64,000 nucleotides of DNA, taken from positions 186,001 to 250,000 of the forward strand of contig NZ_QJSU01000004.1 of assembly GCF_003217155.1 (NCBI RefSeq), read 5' to 3'. Below are positions 35,323 to 43,929 of the stretch, in pieces. The position numbers were made by a program, and so were the translations under genes. The notes under the pieces are model-generated. The model did no database searches and was not told where the DNA came from. It was given only the letters and a program-made list of their open reading frames with translations. This DNA is from Psychrobacter fozii. GTDB lineage: Bacteria; Pseudomonadota; Gammaproteobacteria; Pseudomonadales; Moraxellaceae. Position 1 is the stretch's first letter. Every line of letters starts with the position of its first letter.

Positions 35323-36507
35323 ATGTTTAAAAATAAAGTTTTTAAAACGATAACAATTTTTTGTGTAGTTGCTTTTTTAACGGCATGCACGTCAGAACCA
35401 ATAAATGATGGCGTTCATGAGTTTGCAGGACAAGCGAAATCAGCAGAAATGTATGAAAAGTTAGGCATTAAAGAAGGTGAGACGGCCATATGGGAAGACG
35501 GTATGAGAACAGATGGGAAATCTGGCTCATATGAGTGGTGGTATGTTGATATGGAATTAAACGATGGAATAACAGTCGTTGCCGCATTCTATACAACGAG
35601 TGGTTTTGATATATCAGGCCCTTCTAATCCAAACGTAAAATTAACGATTACCTACCCTGATGGAACTGAGGTAAAAAGAAGTGTAAATGAGCCAGAAGGG
35701 ACTTTAATTAATGCCTCAAAAGAAAAAGGAGACGTTAGCGTTGGAGACTCTTATTTAAAATATGTAGATGGAGACTATCAGTTGTATTTTAATGATGGCT
35801 CAGTAGAATTTAGTGCTTTTATGAAATCCACTCTTCCTATGTGGAGACCCGATACAGGATATGCCTACTTTGACGATAAAAAAGAGAACTTTATGGCATG
35901 GTTTGTTGCACAGCCTTCATCAGATATTACCGCTAATTTAACCGTTGATGGTGTTACTAAAGAGCTTAAAGGCACGGGATACCATGATCATAATTGGGGA
36001 AATATCTCAATGGATAAAATTATTAATCATTGGTATTGGGGGCGAGCTAAAGTTGGAGAATACAATATCATTGCCAGTGATATTATCTCGAAAGAAGAGA
36101 CAGGATTCACTCAGATATCTCAGTTTATGCTTGCAAAAGATGGTGTTATTTTCGAATTTGACCAAAGTAAAACAGTTGTTATTAGAGGCGACACGATACA
36201 ACACCCAGTGACAGGTAAGTTCTATGATAATAGCCTAACTTATATTCAAGAGTCTGATGACGGTACGGTATATAAAGTAGAATTTATACGAGAGAAGGAT
36301 ATTGCTGTGGATAGTCTTCTTAGCTCTCTTTCCTTTGCAAAAAGAACAATGGCAAAAATGATGGGGGCTAACCCAACGTATATAAGAACACTAGGTAAGG
36401 TAATTCTAACAATTGAAAAAGATGGAAAGGTGCAAGTAATTGAACAAGAAGGATTATGGGAGCAAATGTTTTTTGGCAATAATAAAAAGGCTTATATTTG
36501 GAATTAA
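35323..36507 (+). CDS. CrtC/AttH lipocalin-like lipoprotein
   Basis: 394 residues. A signal peptide with lipobox FLTAC (about residues 18-22) predicts a lipid-anchored envelope protein. The mature part has the same hallmarks as the cytoplasmic paralogue: YEWWYVDMELNDG near residue 70 and GTGYHDHNWGNISMDKIINHWYWGRAKVG near residue 218. It is strongly AT-rich (for example long A/T codons) compared with core genes, suggesting transfer. GAAGAAAATGAA precedes the ATG. It may be transcribed separately because a terminator lies after DUF422. A role on an isoprenoid substrate is inferred from the family only. Confidence 0.83.
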   Translation: MFKNKVFKTITIFCVVAFLTACTSEPINDGVHEFAGQAKSAEMYEKLGIKEGETAIWEDGMRTDGKSGSYEWWYVDMELNDGITVVAAFYTTSGFDISGPSNPNVKLTITYPDGTEVKRSVNEPEGTLINASKEKGDVSVGDSYLKYVDGDYQLYFNDGSVEFSAFMKSTLPMWRPDTGYAYFDDKKENFMAWFVAQPSSDITANLTVDGVTKELKGTGYHDHNWGNISMDKIINHWYWGRAKVGEYNIIASDIISKEETGFTQISQFMLAKDGVIFEFDQSKTVVIRGDTIQHPVTGKFYDNSLTYIQESDDGTVYKVEFIREKDIAVDSLLSSLSFAKRTMAKMMGANPTYIRTLGKVILTIEKDGKVQVIEQEGLWEQMFFGNNKKAYIWN

Positions 36508-36605
36508 ATAAATCTGATTATTTAATTCCTATTTTGGATTATGGAACAAGTCGTGGATTCAACTAGCAGTGCAACATAAAGGTCTGAATGAAGAGTAAGT
36601 TGGGG

Positions 36606-36780
36606 TGTAGTGGTCAACTAATTTAGGACACCTGATAAGAGGTTTTGAGCCCATCCGTCAATCCGGACACATAAACTTGGGAAACTCCCGAAATTTTAGT
36701 TACGCAGCCTGAAGATAATAATCAAACCACACCTGTCTTGGCGATTTATTGCAGGTGACTTGGTATTCGACTTCTTTCAT
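36606..36780 (-). mobile_element. Insertion-sequence-like end (IS3-like), degraded
   Basis: TGTAGTGGTCAACTAATTTAGGACACC-type sequence starts near 36606 (written in pieces: TGTAGTGGTCAA then CTAATTTAGGACACC), a form seen at ends of IS3-like elements. Reading the minus strand, a short frame ends in a stop at 36700-36702 (CNKSPRQVWFDYYLQAA) and is broken upstream by stops. I read it as a remnant of a transposase gene plus terminus. No matching opposite end was found within the window. Confidence 0.4.
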
Positions 36781-36933
36781 GCACCTCCATAGAAAACGGT
36801 ATTATTTCTAGGCAAATGTATCAGTGTCATCAAGTTTAGAGCCGTATTTATTTAAAATGATTTTGTTATCTATTGTTAAGTATCAGCCGATGCTCAATAT
36901 AGCCTTGGAATACTGTACAACAACGGCCAAGGC

Positions 36934-37575
36934 ATGCATCAGGATGATGCTAAAGCAGCTGCGTGGTATAAAAAATCGGCTAATCAAGGGTATGCTGATG
37001 CTCAATATAACCTTGGAGTGATGTACTACAATGGCCAAGGTGTGCATCAGGATTATGCTAAAGCAGCTGCGTGGTATAAAAAAGCGGCTGATCAAGATAA
37101 TGCTAAGGCTCAATATAACCTTGGAATGATGTACGACCATGGCCAAGGTGTGCATCAGGATTCTGCGAAAGCCATTGAATGGTATAAAAAATCGGCTAAT
37201 CAAGGGTATGCTGATGCTCAATATAACCTTGGAGTGATGTATGACAAGGGCTTAGGCGTGCGTCAGGATTCTGAAAAAGCAGCCGAGTGGTATAAAAAAT
37301 CTGCGGATCAAGGAATTCCTGAGGCTCAATATAACCTTGGAGTGATGTATCTCAAAGGCGAGGGCTTACGCCAGGATTATGCGAAAGCGGCTGTGTGGTA
37401 TGAAAAAGTAGCGAATCAGGGCGATGCTAAGGCTCAATACAATCTTGGGTTGATGTATGACGCAGGCTTAGGCGTGCGTCAGAATTCTGAAACTGCTAAA
37501 GAATGGTTTGGTAAATCTTGCGACAATGGGAATCAAGATGGTTGTAATAAGTATCAACAATTAAATGCAAGATAG
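36934..37575 (+). CDS. Sel1-repeat protein, 5'-truncated
   Basis: 213 residues made of 36-residue Sel1/TPR-like repeats (AQYNLGVMYxxGxGVxQD, then AKAAxWYKKAADQ), about five full and two partial. The frame upstream of the ATG continues as ADAQYSLGILYNNGQG back to a stop at 36877-36879 without a start, so the ATG at 36934 lies mid-repeat and the original 5' end, including any signal peptide, is missing. Sel1 proteins are usually scaffolds or surface-linked adaptors. The neighbouring IS-like end probably explains the truncation. DNA repeats of about 108 bp follow from the repeats. Expression from here is doubtful. Confidence 0.7.
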   Translation: MHQDDAKAAAWYKKSANQGYADAQYNLGVMYYNGQGVHQDYAKAAAWYKKAADQDNAKAQYNLGMMYDHGQGVHQDSAKAIEWYKKSANQGYADAQYNLGVMYDKGLGVRQDSEKAAEWYKKSADQGIPEAQYNLGVMYLKGEGLRQDYAKAAVWYEKVANQGDAKAQYNLGLMYDAGLGVRQNSETAKEWFGKSCDNGNQDGCNKYQQLNAR

Positions 37576-37641
37576 AGAATATTAAACCTTTTCAGACAAG
37601 ATAAAGGGATTATCGAAAATAACCCCTCAACTTTATGTTGC

Positions 37642-38424
37642 TCAATCTTCAGCGCTACTTACCCAACCAAATTCTTCCATGATACGCATCCATTGATCGT
37701 CTAATCCTGCTTTTAGCAATAACGGCTCGCCAGTGACCGGATGGCTGAGCGCTAACGTTTGAGCATGCAGCAGCATGCGCGTACAGTCATATTGAGTACG
37801 GAAAAATCGTGTGTGACGTATATCACCGTGGCTGGTATCACCTACAATGTGATGGAATAAATGTCTCATGTGCCGACGCAGCTGGTGTTTACGCCCAGTC
37901 TCTGGTGTCAAGCGCATGAGACTATAACGGCTAGTGTCATGCTTTTTTGACACTGCAAACGGCAGCTCAATTTGTGCCAAACTCTGCCAATGAGTCACCG
38001 CCTCTTGAGCGGGTTTGTCCAAATTGGCAAACTTGTCAGCGATGGCATCAGGCTTAAAGCTCAACGCATAATCAACGCTGCCCTGCTCTGACATAAAGCC
38101 GCGCACCACGGCTAAATATTGCTTGGTCACTTCGTGTGCCGTAAACGCCTCAGTAAGGCTGCGCGCCACGGCTGGGCTCTTAGCAAACAACAACACACCT
38201 GATGTAGGCTTATCTAACCGATGCACTGGAAACACATGACAGCCGACTGCATCACGGGTAAGTTGCATAGCAAAGCGCGTCTCGCCTTTATCCAGCCAAC
38301 TGCGATGCACCAGTAGACCAGCTTCTTTATTAATCGCTACTAGATGCTCATCTTCATAGATGATTTCTATTGGGTTAGCTTGGTTAGCGGTTTCGCTTTC
38401 GATATCCATGTTTTCAGTGCTCAT
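37642..38424 (-). CDS. truC: tRNA pseudouridine synthase TruC
   Basis: 260 residues. IIYEDEHLVAINKEAGLLVHRSWLDKGETRFAMQLTRD and VHRLDKPTSGVLLFAKSPAVARSL are TruC blocks; the Asp in HRLDKPTSG is catalytic. TGRKHQLRRHMRHL and HIVGDTSHGD complete the core. TruC isomerises U65 in some tRNAs. It belongs to the RluA superfamily but the VHRSWLD motif separates it from RluD/RluC. The upstream region between its ATG and the glutaredoxin stop (about 44 nt) is derived in part from a MITE fragment. Confidence 0.92.
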   Translation of the reverse strand: MSTENMDIESETANQANPIEIIYEDEHLVAINKEAGLLVHRSWLDKGETRFAMQLTRDAVGCHVFPVHRLDKPTSGVLLFAKSPAVARSLTEAFTAHEVTKQYLAVVRGFMSEQGSVDYALSFKPDAIADKFANLDKPAQEAVTHWQSLAQIELPFAVSKKHDTSRYSLMRLTPETGRKHQLRRHMRHLFHHIVGDTSHGDIRHTRFFRTQYDCTRMLLHAQTLALSHPVTGEPLLLKAGLDDQWMRIMEEFGWVSSAED

Positions 38425-38471
38425 ACTTTAGCCGTTTTAACAGTTGTTGTTCGAGTTGAGGACACGCCCTA
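38424..38471. mobile_element. MITE family A fragment between glutaredoxin and truC
   Basis: The end TTGAGGACACGCCCTA (38456-38471) matches the right terminal repeat of the 174-bp family with one mismatch. On the minus strand the following bases (TTAAAACGGCTAAAG) align with interior MITE sequence (TTAAAATGGCTAAAT). No opposite end exists, so this is a remnant of about 48 bp. The TAG stop of the glutaredoxin gene lies inside the terminal repeat, and the truC ATG is at the other edge. Confidence 0.55.
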
Positions 38472-38834
38472 GCCAAAACGCTGTTGCAAGTAAGCATTGA
38501 TATCATTAGATTCATACATCCATTGAACATCGTTGTTTTCTTGAATACGTAAACAAGGCACTTTTATTCGCCCACCATTTTCAGCCAGCTCATTGCGAAA
38601 TTGTGCATTATTTTTTGCATCTCGAAGCTCAATAGGTACATTCAACTTATGAATTTGACGACGTACTTTTACGCAAAAAGGACAAGATTGAAATTGGTAC
38701 AACGATAAACTTTCACCAGCCTTATTAACAAGAGCTTGATCTTCTTCAGTACGTTTCATAGCATTACCTTGAGTCATGACACTTATACCAGCAATAATTC
38801 GTCCTAGACCTTCTCGTAGCAATTTAACTAACAT
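38469..38834 (-). CDS. Glutaredoxin family protein with N-terminal extension
   Basis: 121 residues. Residues about 40-118 are a glutaredoxin fold with the CPFCVKVRRQI active site, LRDAKNNAQFRNEL, a cis-Pro region VPCLRI and YESNDINAYL. The first 38 residues are an extra basic/hydrophobic segment (LVKLLREGLGRIIAGISV) that could lie on the membrane; an internal Met at 26 would remove most of it. Glutaredoxins reduce mixed disulfides with glutathione. The stop codon falls within a MITE terminal-repeat fragment, so the C-terminus may have been slightly changed by insertion. Confidence 0.88.
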   Translation of the reverse strand: MLVKLLREGLGRIIAGISVMTQGNAMKRTEEDQALVNKAGESLSLYQFQSCPFCVKVRRQIHKLNVPIELRDAKNNAQFRNELAENGGRIKVPCLRIQENNDVQWMYESNDINAYLQQRFG

Positions 38835-39156
38835 TCTTACCTCTTTGAATTATCTTATGTGAATTCTTTAACACTCAGAGAATGAGTGCTTAATGTGCAT
38901 TTGTGTGGCTGTTAGGATTTTTCGGATGTGCAAAGCTTAATTGGTAATCTCGTTGAGCATAGAAGTCGAGATGATTAAATCATGGCAAACTCATTCTACT
39001 ATACTCTCAACCGCATTGGTTAGCATCGTAAACGAGGCATCTATGCTGAGGTGCTAAAAACAAAAGCTTAAAGCATCTAATAGTCTCGTGGTTCTAGTCA
39101 CTAGATAGCTAAAAAGCACCGCTGCTCTACCCAGTATTAATATCTCTTCAGGTACT
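38835..39156. other. Intergenic stretch, no gene seen
   Basis: About 320 bases upstream of glutaredoxin. A small hairpin (CACTCA/TGAGTG near 38873-38889) is present. No coding frame, RNA gene or repeat is convincing. Confidence 0.35.
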
Positions 39157-39182
39157 AAAAAAGGATACCGCAGTATCCTCTT
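39157..39182 (-). terminator. Terminator downstream of acr1
   Basis: GGATAC/GTATCC stem with a four-base loop; on the minus strand it is followed by TTTTTT. Confidence 0.7.
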
Positions 39183-39215
39183 TGATCTTATATCAGAACC
39201 AATCAATCTGCTGTT

Positions 39216-40103
39216 TTAATGATACTCACCAGGAAGGATTCTGGCAAAAGCACGCTGGGCAAGGTTTAACTTCTTATCGGTAGTCATTCCAGCGCGGGTG
39301 CTTGGGAAAATACGATAACCTATCGATTGAATGCCAACGTTGATCGCTGGTGCCAATGAATAAGTAGCTGACGCAAACTTGCCCATATTACTGGCAATGC
39401 TATTTGGCTTATCGACGATAGCTCTTGCGACCATCAACGCGGCTTCATCAGGCATCAACGCAGGCATGTAGCGGTATAGCTTGGTTGGGGCAATCATAGG
39501 CGTACGAACCAATGGCATAAAGATATTGGTAATCGTCACATTGTCCCCTTTTACTTCAGCGGCTAAGCAGCGACTAAAAGCATCTAATGCCGACTTGGAT
39601 GCGACATAAGCGGCAAAGCGCGGACTGTTTGCCAGTACACCAATCGAGGATATGTTGACAATTTGACCCGTCTGACGTTCAATCATCGTCGGCAAAAATC
39701 CAAGAACTATTTTAACGGCGCCAAAGTAATTGATATCCATCGTACGCTCAAAATCATGGAAACGATCGACCGATTCATGAACTGAACGACGAATCGAGCG
39801 ACCAGCGTTATTCACCAAGACATCAACATGGCCAAAATCCATCAAAATTTGCTCACTAACTTTTTCAATAGCATCCATATCAGTCAAATCGCAAGGGTAA
39901 TAATCAGCATTACCACCAAGCTCCTCGATACTTTCTTTAACGGCTTTCAGTTTGTCTTCAGTACGTGCCAATAGGATAACATGAGCACCGCATTCGCTAA
40001 GCAAAAAAGCCGTACGTTCGCCAATACCACTTGAAGCTCCTGTAATAATAATATTCCTACCTGTTACTGCTTTGGTTATCGCTTGTTTCGAGGGATTGGC
40101 CAT
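39216..40103 (-). CDS. acr1: Fatty acyl-CoA reductase, Acr1 type (SDR family)
   Basis: 295 residues, the same length as Acinetobacter Acr1. ITGASSGIGERTAFLL binds NADPH; YYPCDLTDMDAIEKVSEQI, VLVNNAGRSIRRSVHES, RFHDFERTMDINYFGAVK, QIVNISSIGVLANSPRFAAYVASKSALDAFSRCLAAEV (catalytic Tyr-Lys) and MPLVRTPMIAPTKLYRYMP match Acr1 closely, as does the C-terminal NLAQRAFARILPGE. Acr1 reduces fatty acyl-CoA to fatty aldehyde for wax-ester storage. The wax synthase (WS/DGAT) is not in the window. The gene stands alone. Confidence 0.9.
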   Translation of the reverse strand: MANPSKQAITKAVTGRNIIITGASSGIGERTAFLLSECGAHVILLARTEDKLKAVKESIEELGGNADYYPCDLTDMDAIEKVSEQILMDFGHVDVLVNNAGRSIRRSVHESVDRFHDFERTMDINYFGAVKIVLGFLPTMIERQTGQIVNISSIGVLANSPRFAAYVASKSALDAFSRCLAAEVKGDNVTITNIFMPLVRTPMIAPTKLYRYMPALMPDEAALMVARAIVDKPNSIASNMGKFASATYSLAPAINVGIQSIGYRIFPSTRAGMTTDKKLNLAQRAFARILPGEYH

Positions 40104-40315
40104 AAAAATTCCTTTTTGTTTGTCCTATGCCTATGAACATCTCAATTATAGAATAGCAAGAAAGCATGGACTAAAGTGAATAAAACAGCCATCGCATCCA
40201 GATAATTTGACGACTTTGGGAATTCAAAAACTTATAATAGCGTGATTACTGCATTTGCGATTTCATCGATTCAATAACCCAATACTTCTGTGGCAGTAAA
40301 CACTTGCGCTACTTA

Positions 40316-41347
40316 TCACTCATGGGCTTTTAAAAAACTCTCTACAACGCGAAACTGACCAGCAGTACTCTCTTCACCATACATCGCTTGCCTAAAGGCG
40401 TTAGAGTTTGGAATACCCGTCGTATACCAAGCGATATGTTTGCGCGCGATACGGCATCCAGAATACTCACCATAAAAGCCATATAGCTCTTGTAAATGTG
40501 CCAATACAATCTCTTTGATTTCACTGACACTAGGTGCCTCTAGAGTCTCACCAGTTCGTAAGAAATGCCCAATATCACGAAATATCCATGGTTGACCTTG
40601 GGCGGCACGCCCTATCATCACGGCATCACAACCTGTCAGCTCATACACACGTTGGGCTTTTTGTGCGCTATCGATATCACCATTGGCGATGACTGGAATA
40701 CTGATGCTTTCTTTAACTTCGCGTATCAGCTCATAGCGTGCTTCGCCCGTATACATATCCTCACGCGTACGCCCATGAATGGCAATCGCGGCAATGCCTG
40801 CTTGCTCTGCCCGCTTGGCCACTCGCAAGATATTTTCACGGCCATTTTCATAACCCAGTCGTGTCTTTAATGTCACAGGGGCATCGACTGCATTGACAGC
40901 TGCATCGAGCAAACGTGCAACCAAATCTTCATCTTGCAGCAACGCAGATCCTGCCAGCTTACGGCAAACTTTTTTGGCAGGGCAGCCCATATTAATATCG
41001 ATAATCTGCGCACCATTATCAATTTGATAACGAGCAGCTTCAGCCAACTTATCCGGTTCCGCTCCTGCTATCTGCGCAGAAATAGGCGCAATTTCATTAT
41101 CGAAATTGGCACGATAGAGTGATTTTTTGCGTGCATAAAGAGCAGTATCAGCGATAATCATCTCGCTGACTGCGTGACCTGCGCCAAATGACTTACACAG
41201 TCGGCGAAAAGGATTGTCTGTCACACCCGCCATAGGAGCCACCATCAGACGATTTTCAATCGTCAGACCACCGATAGTTAACGGCTGCAATAATGGATGA
41301 TCAGACACTGGCAAAGACGAGGGTAAAACAGGAGAATCTATAGACAT
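40316..41347 (-). CDS. dusB: tRNA-dihydrouridine synthase B
   Basis: 343 residues. RLMVAPMAGVTDNPFRRL, INMGCPAKKVCRKLAGSALLQD (with the catalytic Cys in CPAKKVC), TLKTRLGYENG, AIHGRTREDMYTG, IPVIANGDIDS and GCDAVMIGRAAQGQPWIF are DusB blocks. It reduces uridine to dihydrouridine in tRNA with FMN and NADPH. The ATG follows directly after the T-tract of the betT-side terminator hairpin, so no Shine-Dalgarno is visible. No fis gene is adjacent, unlike E. coli. Confidence 0.96.
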   Translation of the reverse strand: MSIDSPVLPSSLPVSDHPLLQPLTIGGLTIENRLMVAPMAGVTDNPFRRLCKSFGAGHAVSEMIIADTALYARKKSLYRANFDNEIAPISAQIAGAEPDKLAEAARYQIDNGAQIIDINMGCPAKKVCRKLAGSALLQDEDLVARLLDAAVNAVDAPVTLKTRLGYENGRENILRVAKRAEQAGIAAIAIHGRTREDMYTGEARYELIREVKESISIPVIANGDIDSAQKAQRVYELTGCDAVMIGRAAQGQPWIFRDIGHFLRTGETLEAPSVSEIKEIVLAHLQELYGFYGEYSGCRIARKHIAWYTTGIPNSNAFRQAMYGEESTAGQFRVVESFLKAHE

Positions 41348-41386
41348 AAAAAAAACGGCTTGATCTGCAGAGAAAACAAGCCGTTA
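41343..41386 (-). terminator. Terminator between betT and dusB, T-tract abutting the dusB ATG
   Basis: On the minus strand, AACGGCTTG / CAAGCCGTT closes a 14-nt loop and is followed by eight T residues and then the dusB ATG. It would end the betT transcript. Confidence 0.8.
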
Positions 41387-41466
41387 TTCTAAGGAATCCT
41401 GCACTTATTGCAAGCTATTAACGTGAATAACTTGCATCGATAAACACTAATTCATCATCAAGCCGA

Positions 41467-43512
41467 TTATTTATCAAACACACTGCCCTGCTCTAATGTA
41501 ATGTCTTCATCGTGCTCTTGCATACGCCATGGTAGGCTATCTGGAGACACGTTTAAGAAGTGCAGATATTTTTCGAACTGGTCGATGATATCATTGATGA
41601 CAGAGTCTGACTTATAACCATACAAATCATAGGTTTGACCGCCACGGCGCAGATATACTTCTGCACGGTGATGATGCTCTTGTGGCAAATCATTGGCCAT
41701 TTTTTCAGTGTAATAATCAGGGGCATCATGCTCTGACAAGCGCACTTCATACCAAAACTCAACATCGTCACCGCGCTGTAATTCAAGTATCGCGCGATTA
41801 TTAATAGCATCATAATTTACAGAGGGCTTCCAACCTGTTTCAGCGAACTTCTCTGAAACCTCAGTCATCGATGGCATCACCACGTTTTTAATATAGCTTA
41901 AGACTTTGTCACGTGTAGGCTGATCGGTGATGTAATCAATACGATCGCGCCATGCTGATGAATTTAATAGATGCGGTGGTAGCTTGCTATTATTATCCAA
42001 ACTTTGGTTACGATGACCTTCGATACGTAACGCACGCCACATCCCAAACATCGCAATCAACATAATAACGGCAAATGGCAAGGCACTCACAATAGCAGCT
42101 GTTTGCAAGGCTTCTAGTCCACCAGCCAATAGCAGTGCTGACGCGACCGCACCTTCCGTCACGACCCAAAACGTCCGCTGCCACCATGGTGTATCACTAC
42201 GGCCACCAGCCGCTAGCGCATCAATGACCAATGAGCCAGAATCCGATGAGGTCACAAAAAAGGTAATAATCAATAGAACTGTTAGTGAAGAGACGAATTG
42301 AGTAAATGGTAAGTTCTCTAATAGTTTAAACAAAGCAATCGCTTGATTGTTTTGCACGTCACCAATTAGTGAATTATAGCCATCAATCATAATCATATTC
42401 AGTGCAGTGTCACCAAATACGGCAAACCAAAAGAAAGTAAAGAAAGTCGGTACTAACATCACCCCTAACACGAACTCACGAATCGTACGACCACGGCTAA
42501 TTTTGGCGATAAACAAGCCAACAAACGGCGCCCACGCAATCGTCCATGCAAAGATAAACAGCGTCCAGTTACCAATCCAGTCATTATGCTCATAAGCTTG
42601 CAGACTAAAGGTACGCTCAACAATATTACCCAAGTAGCTACCTGTATTTTCCATAAAGGCGTTAAGGATAAATATCGTCGGCCCCACAATGAATACAAAT
42701 AGCATCAAGGCGGTTGCCAATAGCATATTCAAGATAGACAGTCGCTTGACGCCTTTATCCATACCTGCCAGCACTGATGCCAGTGCAGCAGCGGTAATCA
42801 CTGCAATGGCAATGACCTGAACCCCTGTGCTAACAGGAACCAGATCTGGCATGAGATAATTCAGACCCGCGTTGATTTGCGATACCGATAGCCCCAAACT
42901 GGTCGCGATACCAAACATGGTACCGACAATCGCAAACACATCGACTGCATGACCGATAGGGCCATGTATCTTATCGCCGATCAAAGGATATAACGTGGAG
43001 CGCATCGACAGCGGCAAGCCATGGCGAAAGGAGAAATATGCCAGCGATAAACCTACTACTGCATAAATTGCCCAAATGTGAAAACCCCAATGGAAGTAAG
43101 CAATTTGCATCGCTTCTTTTGCAGCGGCAATGGTCTCTGGCGCAGACATAGGCGGACTGGCAAAATGCATGACAGGCTCTGCAACACCAAAGAAGAGCAG
43201 CGCAATCCCGTAGCCTGCCGAAAACAGCATGGCAAACCACTCTAGGAACTTATACTCAGCCTCTGCATGATCAGGCCCAAGCTTAATCCCGCCATAAGGC
43301 GAAAAGGCCAATGCGATAATAAATAATAAAAACAATGCTACTGCCAGCATATAAAACCAACCAAACGTTTCGGTGGTAAAATTCAGCACATCACTGAACA
43401 GCGCTCCCGCTGCATCAGGATTGATAGCCGTACCAACCACCAATAACAGCATAATAATCGCTGCTGGTACAAACACTGGCAGTAAAATAGTCGAACGAGG
43501 TAATTTACTCAT
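41467..43512 (-). CDS. betT: BCCT family choline/betaine transporter (BetT-like)
   Basis: 681 residues from ATG 43512; a TTG 18 nt further up is possible. Twelve membrane helices with GVAEPVMHF and the Trp-rich WTIAWAPFVGLFIAKISRGRTIREFV of TM8 identify the BCCT family. A cytoplasmic C-terminal domain of about 180 residues (beyond 500, ending DEDITLEQGSVFDK) matches E. coli BetT (677), where it senses osmotic stress. It imports choline for betaine synthesis. No bet genes flank it. The transporter complements the ABC system at 22303-25251 for osmoprotection. Confidence 0.9.
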   Translation of the reverse strand: MSKLPRSTILLPVFVPAAIIMLLLVVGTAINPDAAGALFSDVLNFTTETFGWFYMLAVALFLLFIIALAFSPYGGIKLGPDHAEAEYKFLEWFAMLFSAGYGIALLFFGVAEPVMHFASPPMSAPETIAAAKEAMQIAYFHWGFHIWAIYAVVGLSLAYFSFRHGLPLSMRSTLYPLIGDKIHGPIGHAVDVFAIVGTMFGIATSLGLSVSQINAGLNYLMPDLVPVSTGVQVIAIAVITAAALASVLAGMDKGVKRLSILNMLLATALMLFVFIVGPTIFILNAFMENTGSYLGNIVERTFSLQAYEHNDWIGNWTLFIFAWTIAWAPFVGLFIAKISRGRTIREFVLGVMLVPTFFTFFWFAVFGDTALNMIMIDGYNSLIGDVQNNQAIALFKLLENLPFTQFVSSLTVLLIITFFVTSSDSGSLVIDALAAGGRSDTPWWQRTFWVVTEGAVASALLLAGGLEALQTAAIVSALPFAVIMLIAMFGMWRALRIEGHRNQSLDNNSKLPPHLLNSSAWRDRIDYITDQPTRDKVLSYIKNVVMPSMTEVSEKFAETGWKPSVNYDAINNRAILELQRGDDVEFWYEVRLSEHDAPDYYTEKMANDLPQEHHHRAEVYLRRGGQTYDLYGYKSDSVINDIIDQFEKYLHFLNVSPDSLPWRMQEHDEDITLEQGSVFDK

Positions 43513-43647
43513 AAAAAATAATGTCCTCAAAATGAATCAAACGAACGTAGATAGGTATGATTTTTATCACACTCCTTTCAGAAACCCTAGGTAAGCACTG
43601 GATTCGTAACATTACTTCAAAGATTGTTACATGACTATTACCAAGCA

Positions 43648-43683
43648 ATAAAAAAAGGCAGCTTGTTAGCTACCTTTTTATTG
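43648..43683 (-). terminator. Terminator probably serving the HIT gene, separated by a MITE
   Basis: AAAAAGGCAGCT / AGCTACCTTTTT stem with T-tracts both ways. On the minus strand it lies downstream of the HIT gene, with the 174-bp MITE between. Confidence 0.7.
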
Positions 43684-43736
43684 ATATAGACCTATTCGAG
43701 ATTTATAACTGCCGTCTCAAGCGAGATTAATGTTTC

Positions 43737-43910
43737 TAGGGCGTGTCTTCATTTCAAAAATGGTGACAAAAATGAGATAAATTGCCGTCAAACAAGAAAA
43801 ATAGCGCAGATAATATCGGGATATTAACCAGCTATTTGACGATGTTTGGCAAGATCTAGCCATTTTTAGCCCATTTAGATGACTATCGAGTGCATTGAAG
43901 ACACGCCCTA
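43737..43910. mobile_element. MITE family A, copy 2 (174 bp)
   Basis: Perfect 15-bp terminal inverted repeats (TAGGGCGTGTCTTCA and its complement) flanked by TA at each end. Same length and, reverse-complemented, same interior as the copy at 17201-17374. It lies between the HIT stop codon (43930) and that gene's likely terminator. No coding capacity. Confidence 0.85.
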
Positions 43911-43929
43911 ATCTCTGATTATATTTTAT

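Noticed and set aside
32169..36507. A carotenoid biosynthesis cluster
   Set aside because: Although CrtC-like and CruF-like genes occur, there is no crtE, crtB, crtI or cyclase in the window, so carotenoid production cannot be claimed.
36883..37221. Minus-strand ORF opposite the Sel1 repeats
   Set aside because: Its repetition is a shadow of the 108-bp Sel1 repeat on the plus strand.
36934..37575. CRISPR-like periodicity
   Set aside because: The period is about 108 bp of coding repeat with no spacers; explained by Sel1 repeats.
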